64,000 bases of DNA, from the NCBI GenBank assembly GCA_028287395.1, contig JAQBPR010000191.1, forward strand, positions 20,480 to 84,479, read 5' to 3'. Source of the DNA: Bacilli bacterium (GTDB lineage Bacteria > Bacillota > Bacilli > Paenibacillales > NBRC-103111). The translations under genes and the position numbers were made by a program. The notes below the pieces were generated by a model, which worked only from the letters and a program-made list of their open reading frames with translations, had not been told where the DNA came from and made no database searches. Of this stretch, positions 60,485-64,000 are shown one piece after another; the stretch's first letter is position 1; each line of letters begins with the position of its first letter.

Positions 60485-60491
60485 TCCTTTT

Positions 60492-60531
60492 CAACCCTTA
60501 TGATCTTAAATGATCATGAGGGTTTTTTTTT
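60492..60531 (+). terminator. Intrinsic terminator
   Basis: aacccttatgatc-ttaaat-gatcatgagggttttttttt. Confidence 0.92.
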
Positions 60532-60607
60532 CGACATGACGGATGATCTGTTTTTATGTTACGATATGAACAGCGAATGATAATGATGTTTAGAAGGAGT
60601 GAGAAGT

Positions 60608-61741
60608 ATGAACATAGTGGATCGTATTTTAAATAAATCGCTGGCTGGTGAAAGAATCGATGTGGAGGAATGCATCGCTTTATTCCAATCGGATGAAATT
60701 GAGAAAATTGGGCATACGGCTAACCAAATCATGATGAAATGGCATCCGGAGCCTGTGACGACTTTTGTCATTGGACGCAATATTAATTATACCAACATTT
60801 GCGATGTTTATTGCAAATTTTGCGCATTTTATCGTGCACCCGGATCAAAGGAAGGGTATGTACTTCCGGATGAAGTTATTTTTCAGAAGATTCAGGAAAC
60901 GCTCGATGTAGGTGGAACAGAGATTCTAATGCAAGGGGGTACTAACCCAAATCTGCCTTTTACGTATTATACAGATTTGCTGCGCGAGATTAAAAAGCGT
61001 TTTGTCATTCAAATGCATTCGTTTTCACCTGCGGAAATTATGAAAATGAAGGATGTTTCCGAGGGGCTCTCGTTAGAGGAAGTTATGCGTGAATTACGCG
61101 ATGCTGGATTAGATTCGCTTCCTGGAGGCGGTGCGGAAATTTTGGATGATCGTACGCGTCGCAGAATTAGTAGGTTGAAAGGCAGCTGGCGTGATTGGAT
61201 GGATGTCATGCAGACAGGCCATAAGCTAGGCATGCATTCGACCGGAACTATGGTAATAGGTTTAGGTGAATCGCTGGAAGAGCGAGCGCTGCATTTTGAA
61301 CGTATTCGTACAGCACAAGATGAGTGTGTTGAGCAAAAGCTGAATACCCCGGGATTCCTTGCCTTTATCCCTTGGACGTTCCAGCCGGATAATACGAATA
61401 TGAAGGGTGAGAAAGTATCCGCGGAAGAATATTTAAAGACCCTGGCGATCAGTCGCATTATGTTGGATAACATTCCCAATTTTCAATCTTCCTGGGTAAC
61501 GATGGGGCCTGAGGTCGGCAAGCTTTCGCTGCAATATGGCTGCAATGATTTCGGGAGCACGATGATGGAAGAAAACGTTGTATCCGCAGCGGGAACAACA
61601 CATAAGGTGAACATTGAGTTGATTTTACAATTAATTCGCGAAGCAGGTAAAATGCCGGCTCAGCGCAATACCAAATATGAAATAATACGTACATTTCAAG
61701 CCAACGATAAGGTTGCAAAAGATTTTATTTTACAAAATTAA
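60608..61741 (+). CDS. mqnC: Cyclic dehypoxanthinyl futalosine synthase (radical SAM, menaquinone pathway)
   Basis: CDVYCKFCAFYRAPGSKEGYVL radical-SAM Cys motif and MqnC-like body. Confidence 0.92.
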   Translation: MNIVDRILNKSLAGERIDVEECIALFQSDEIEKIGHTANQIMMKWHPEPVTTFVIGRNINYTNICDVYCKFCAFYRAPGSKEGYVLPDEVIFQKIQETLDVGGTEILMQGGTNPNLPFTYYTDLLREIKKRFVIQMHSFSPAEIMKMKDVSEGLSLEEVMRELRDAGLDSLPGGGAEILDDRTRRRISRLKGSWRDWMDVMQTGHKLGMHSTGTMVIGLGESLEERALHFERIRTAQDECVEQKLNTPGFLAFIPWTFQPDNTNMKGEKVSAEEYLKTLAISRIMLDNIPNFQSSWVTMGPEVGKLSLQYGCNDFGSTMMEENVVSAAGTTHKVNIELILQLIREAGKMPAQRNTKYEIIRTFQANDKVAKDFILQN

Positions 61742-61753
61742 TCGAGGGGTATT

Positions 61754-62431
61754 ATGGTCAATTTAGAGAATGATTGGGCTCCTTTATTAGCTGCGGAGTT
61801 CACAAAGCCTTATTATTTGCAGCTAAGACGAACGCTGCAGGAGGAATATCAAACAAAGATAATTTATCCAGGTGCAGATGATGTATTAGCAGCACTGCGG
61901 ATAACTTCCTATGCGAATACCAAGGTTGTGATTCTTGGACAGGACCCTTATCATGGTGCTGGACAAGCACATGGACTAAGCTTTTCTGTCAAACCGGGCG
62001 TAAAATCCCCGCCATCCCTGCAAAATATTTTCAAAGAGCTGCAGTCTGACTTGGGCTGTGCAATCCCCAAACACGGCTGCTTATTATCATGGGCAGAACA
62101 AGGAGTTTTGCTTTTAAACAGCGTTTTATCTGTTCGTGCCGGCGATGCGAGTTCGCATAAAAATTTGGGCTGGGAAACGTTTACGGACCAGCTTATTACA
62201 CTATTAAATCAACGTAAAAAACCTGTTGTTTTTATTCTTTGGGGTAATTTCGCCCAACAGAAGGCGCAGCTGATTACGGATACGCGGCATCGAATCATTC
62301 ACTCTGCGCATCCAAGCCCTTTTTCAGCGTATAAGGGTTTTTTTGGAAGCAGACCCTTCTCGCAAGCGAATCTTTTTTTAGAGGAGATCGGCAGTGAAGC
62401 AATTGATTGGCAGTTAACGGATCATGGTTAG
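61754..62431 (+). CDS. ung: Uracil-DNA glycosylase
   Basis: [46 protein letters not shown]. Confidence 0.96.
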   Translation: MVNLENDWAPLLAAEFTKPYYLQLRRTLQEEYQTKIIYPGADDVLAALRITSYANTKVVILGQDPYHGAGQAHGLSFSVKPGVKSPPSLQNIFKELQSDLGCAIPKHGCLLSWAEQGVLLLNSVLSVRAGDASSHKNLGWETFTDQLITLLNQRKKPVVFILWGNFAQQKAQLITDTRHRIIHSAHPSPFSAYKGFFGSRPFSQANLFLEEIGSEAIDWQLTDHG

Positions 62432-62452
62432 TATTGAAAAGAGGTAGTCACT

Positions 62453-63184
62453 TTGACATTAATTTCTATTGGTGAAATCAGTGAAATAAACAGATATCCC
62501 GTAAAGTCGTTTGCAGGAGAGCGTTTAGAGACTAGCAAAATTGAGACATATGGATTATATGGCGACCGCTGTCATGCCTTCATTGACGAAACAGAAGAAG
62601 GATGGGAAAGATATTTTACTGCACGACATACACCTAACATGCTAGGTTACAAAGCTAAACTAATCGGTGAGGGTTCTGAGGACAAGTTTCCGACCTTGAG
62701 TGTAACTTCTCCAGACGGACGTGTTTTTAATTGGAATGAAGATTTATTAGCCGAAACACAAGCGTATTCGAAAAAAAAATTGTCTATGATTGATTATAAA
62801 CCCAGTACTCTAGACCTTTTAGCCGTCGATACAGGTAGTATCCTGATTATCACAGATACTACATTACAAAAACTTGAAGCGATATGGGGAAAGAGATTAG
62901 ATAAGCGTCGTTTTAGAGCGAACTTACTTGTGTCAGTAGACGGAAACTCATTCAATGAAAGCGATTGGATAGGAAAGCGTTTATCCGTGGGTAGTGTAGA
63001 ATTACAAGTTGATATTTATTGTGAGCGTTGTTCAATGATTACAATAGACCCCGATACACTTGAATATGATACTTCTCTGTTGAAGAAAGTAAAAGAGGAG
63101 ATGAATTTAAATTTCGGCGTGTATGCTTCAGTTAAAAAGACGGGACAAATTAATGTTGGTGAGAAGGTATATTTAGTTGATTGA
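62453..63184 (+). CDS. MOSC domain protein (non-ATG start)
   Basis: NRYPVKSFAGERLETSKIETYGLYGDRCHAFID; conserved Cys in CERCSMITIDPDT. Confidence 0.87.
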   Translation: MTLISIGEISEINRYPVKSFAGERLETSKIETYGLYGDRCHAFIDETEEGWERYFTARHTPNMLGYKAKLIGEGSEDKFPTLSVTSPDGRVFNWNEDLLAETQAYSKKKLSMIDYKPSTLDLLAVDTGSILIITDTTLQKLEAIWGKRLDKRRFRANLLVSVDGNSFNESDWIGKRLSVGSVELQVDIYCERCSMITIDPDTLEYDTSLLKKVKEEMNLNFGVYASVKKTGQINVGEKVYLVD

Positions 63185-63401
63185 CTTAATAATAGCAAAA
63201 GTTATTGTGCTGAACGGGTAGAATAACGGAACAATACTTATTATTGTCATCCTTTAAAAATTTAGTCATTTTGTTATTAATGTCATGCAAAAGTTGAACG
63301 TAAAAGGTCGTTCGCAAGCTGTTGTCGAGCTGATTAAGCTGGGGAGCTGAAAATTCTCATAGTGGACTTTGGCCGACTAGTTAATGGATATGCCTGTACA
63401 C

Positions 63402-63431
63402 AAAAAAGGGGGGATTAATTAATATCCCCCC
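63402..63431 (-). terminator. Intrinsic terminator for FMN reductase gene
   Basis: ggggggat-taattaat-atcccccc, T-run on minus strand. Confidence 0.85.
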
Positions 63432-63455
63432 ATTTACCTATTTGTGTAATGTTTT

Positions 63456-63995
63456 TTAACGCAAAGTTTTTAATGCGCCGCTCCAAGCGATCACTTGGCT
63501 AAGCATAGCATTAATATTATCAAGATGTAATTCAGCTGGTTTAAAAACACTAAAGTTTTCGAAGTCTGTATATAATGACAATGTCGGATGTACACGAACG
63601 TCTGCAATTAGTAATTCCCCTAATATTCCACGTAAATGTTCAGCTGCACGGGCCCCGCCTGTTGAACCATAACTTACGATACCAGCTGCCTTATTGTACC
63701 AAGCATCCCGCGCTGAATCGAGTGCATTTTTTAATACTCCTGTAATGCTGTGATTGTATTCCGAAGTGATAAATACGAATCCATCTAAGCTATTCAGTTT
63801 TTCTGACCAAGCTTTTAATTGTTCTTCGCTATTATCTTCTCCGAAAAACGGTAATTTGAAGTCTGCAATATCTACAATTTCATAATCTGCATCCCCGCGT
63901 TTGTCAGCAATTCCTTTTACCCAGTTTCCTACTTGTGGACTTACACGTCCCTGACGTGTGCTTCCTAAGATGATTCCGATATTTAATTTTGACAT
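63456..63995 (-). CDS. NADPH-dependent FMN reductase family protein
   Basis: IGIILGSTRQGRVSPQVGNWV, FVFITSEYNHSITGVLKNALDS. Confidence 0.94.
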   Translation of the reverse strand: MSKLNIGIILGSTRQGRVSPQVGNWVKGIADKRGDADYEIVDIADFKLPFFGEDNSEEQLKAWSEKLNSLDGFVFITSEYNHSITGVLKNALDSARDAWYNKAAGIVSYGSTGGARAAEHLRGILGELLIADVRVHPTLSLYTDFENFSVFKPAELHLDNINAMLSQVIAWSGALKTLR

Positions 63996-64000
63996 TGTGT

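Noticed and set aside
60571-60600. Fur/PerR-like box (tgataatgatgttta) upstream of mqnC
   Set aside because: Only the left half matches the consensus; not significant in an AT-rich intergenic region
1-64000. CRISPR arrays, tRNA/rRNA genes, prophage, toxin-antitoxin or restriction/defence systems
   Set aside because: No regularly spaced repeats, no tRNA/rRNA-like sequence and no recognisable proteins of these classes were seen on either strand

Overview
Low-GC Firmicute chromosomal window, Paenibacillaceae-like by gene content (inference). No rRNA, tRNA, CRISPR array, phage or intact transposase was recognised. Left to right: late cobalamin operon (cobT 3' end, cobU, cbiB, cobS, cobD, cbiP, PduO-type ATR); housekeeping genes; csoR-copZ-copA copper block followed by a decayed FixH/YtkA-like lipoprotein; a chemoreceptor next to a YesM/YesN two-component pair, a sugar ABC transporter (no ATPase gene), and a convergent operon with two GH65 phosphorylases, beta-phosphoglucomutase and an orphan NarL-type response regulator; moeA/mobB; an ABC-2 exporter; corA; a polyol locus (ABC transporter, two Zn-dehydrogenases, MCP remnant, PRD regulator, fused mannitol-type EIICBA, HPr paralogue, PfkB kinase); a SAM-I riboswitch with metA and two Cys/Met-metabolism PLP enzymes; an EAL protein, mqnC, ung, a MOSC protein and an FMN reductase. 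Most interesting signals: (1) a dispersed family of palindromic intergenic elements with hairpins preserved by compensatory change, one copy supplying the stop codon of a GH65 gene; (2) a near-identical promoter module with a 21-bp-spaced CACAT direct repeat upstream of both the chemoreceptor and the sugar-binding protein, suggesting co-regulated chemotaxis and alpha-glucoside phosphorolysis; (3) a corA leader with a 29-codon upstream ORF running into a 14-bp-stem hairpin; (4) three helically phased TTGATATCAA-like sites upstream of the polyol ABC operon; (5) several pseudogenes. All family assignments are from reading the translations; no database search was run.
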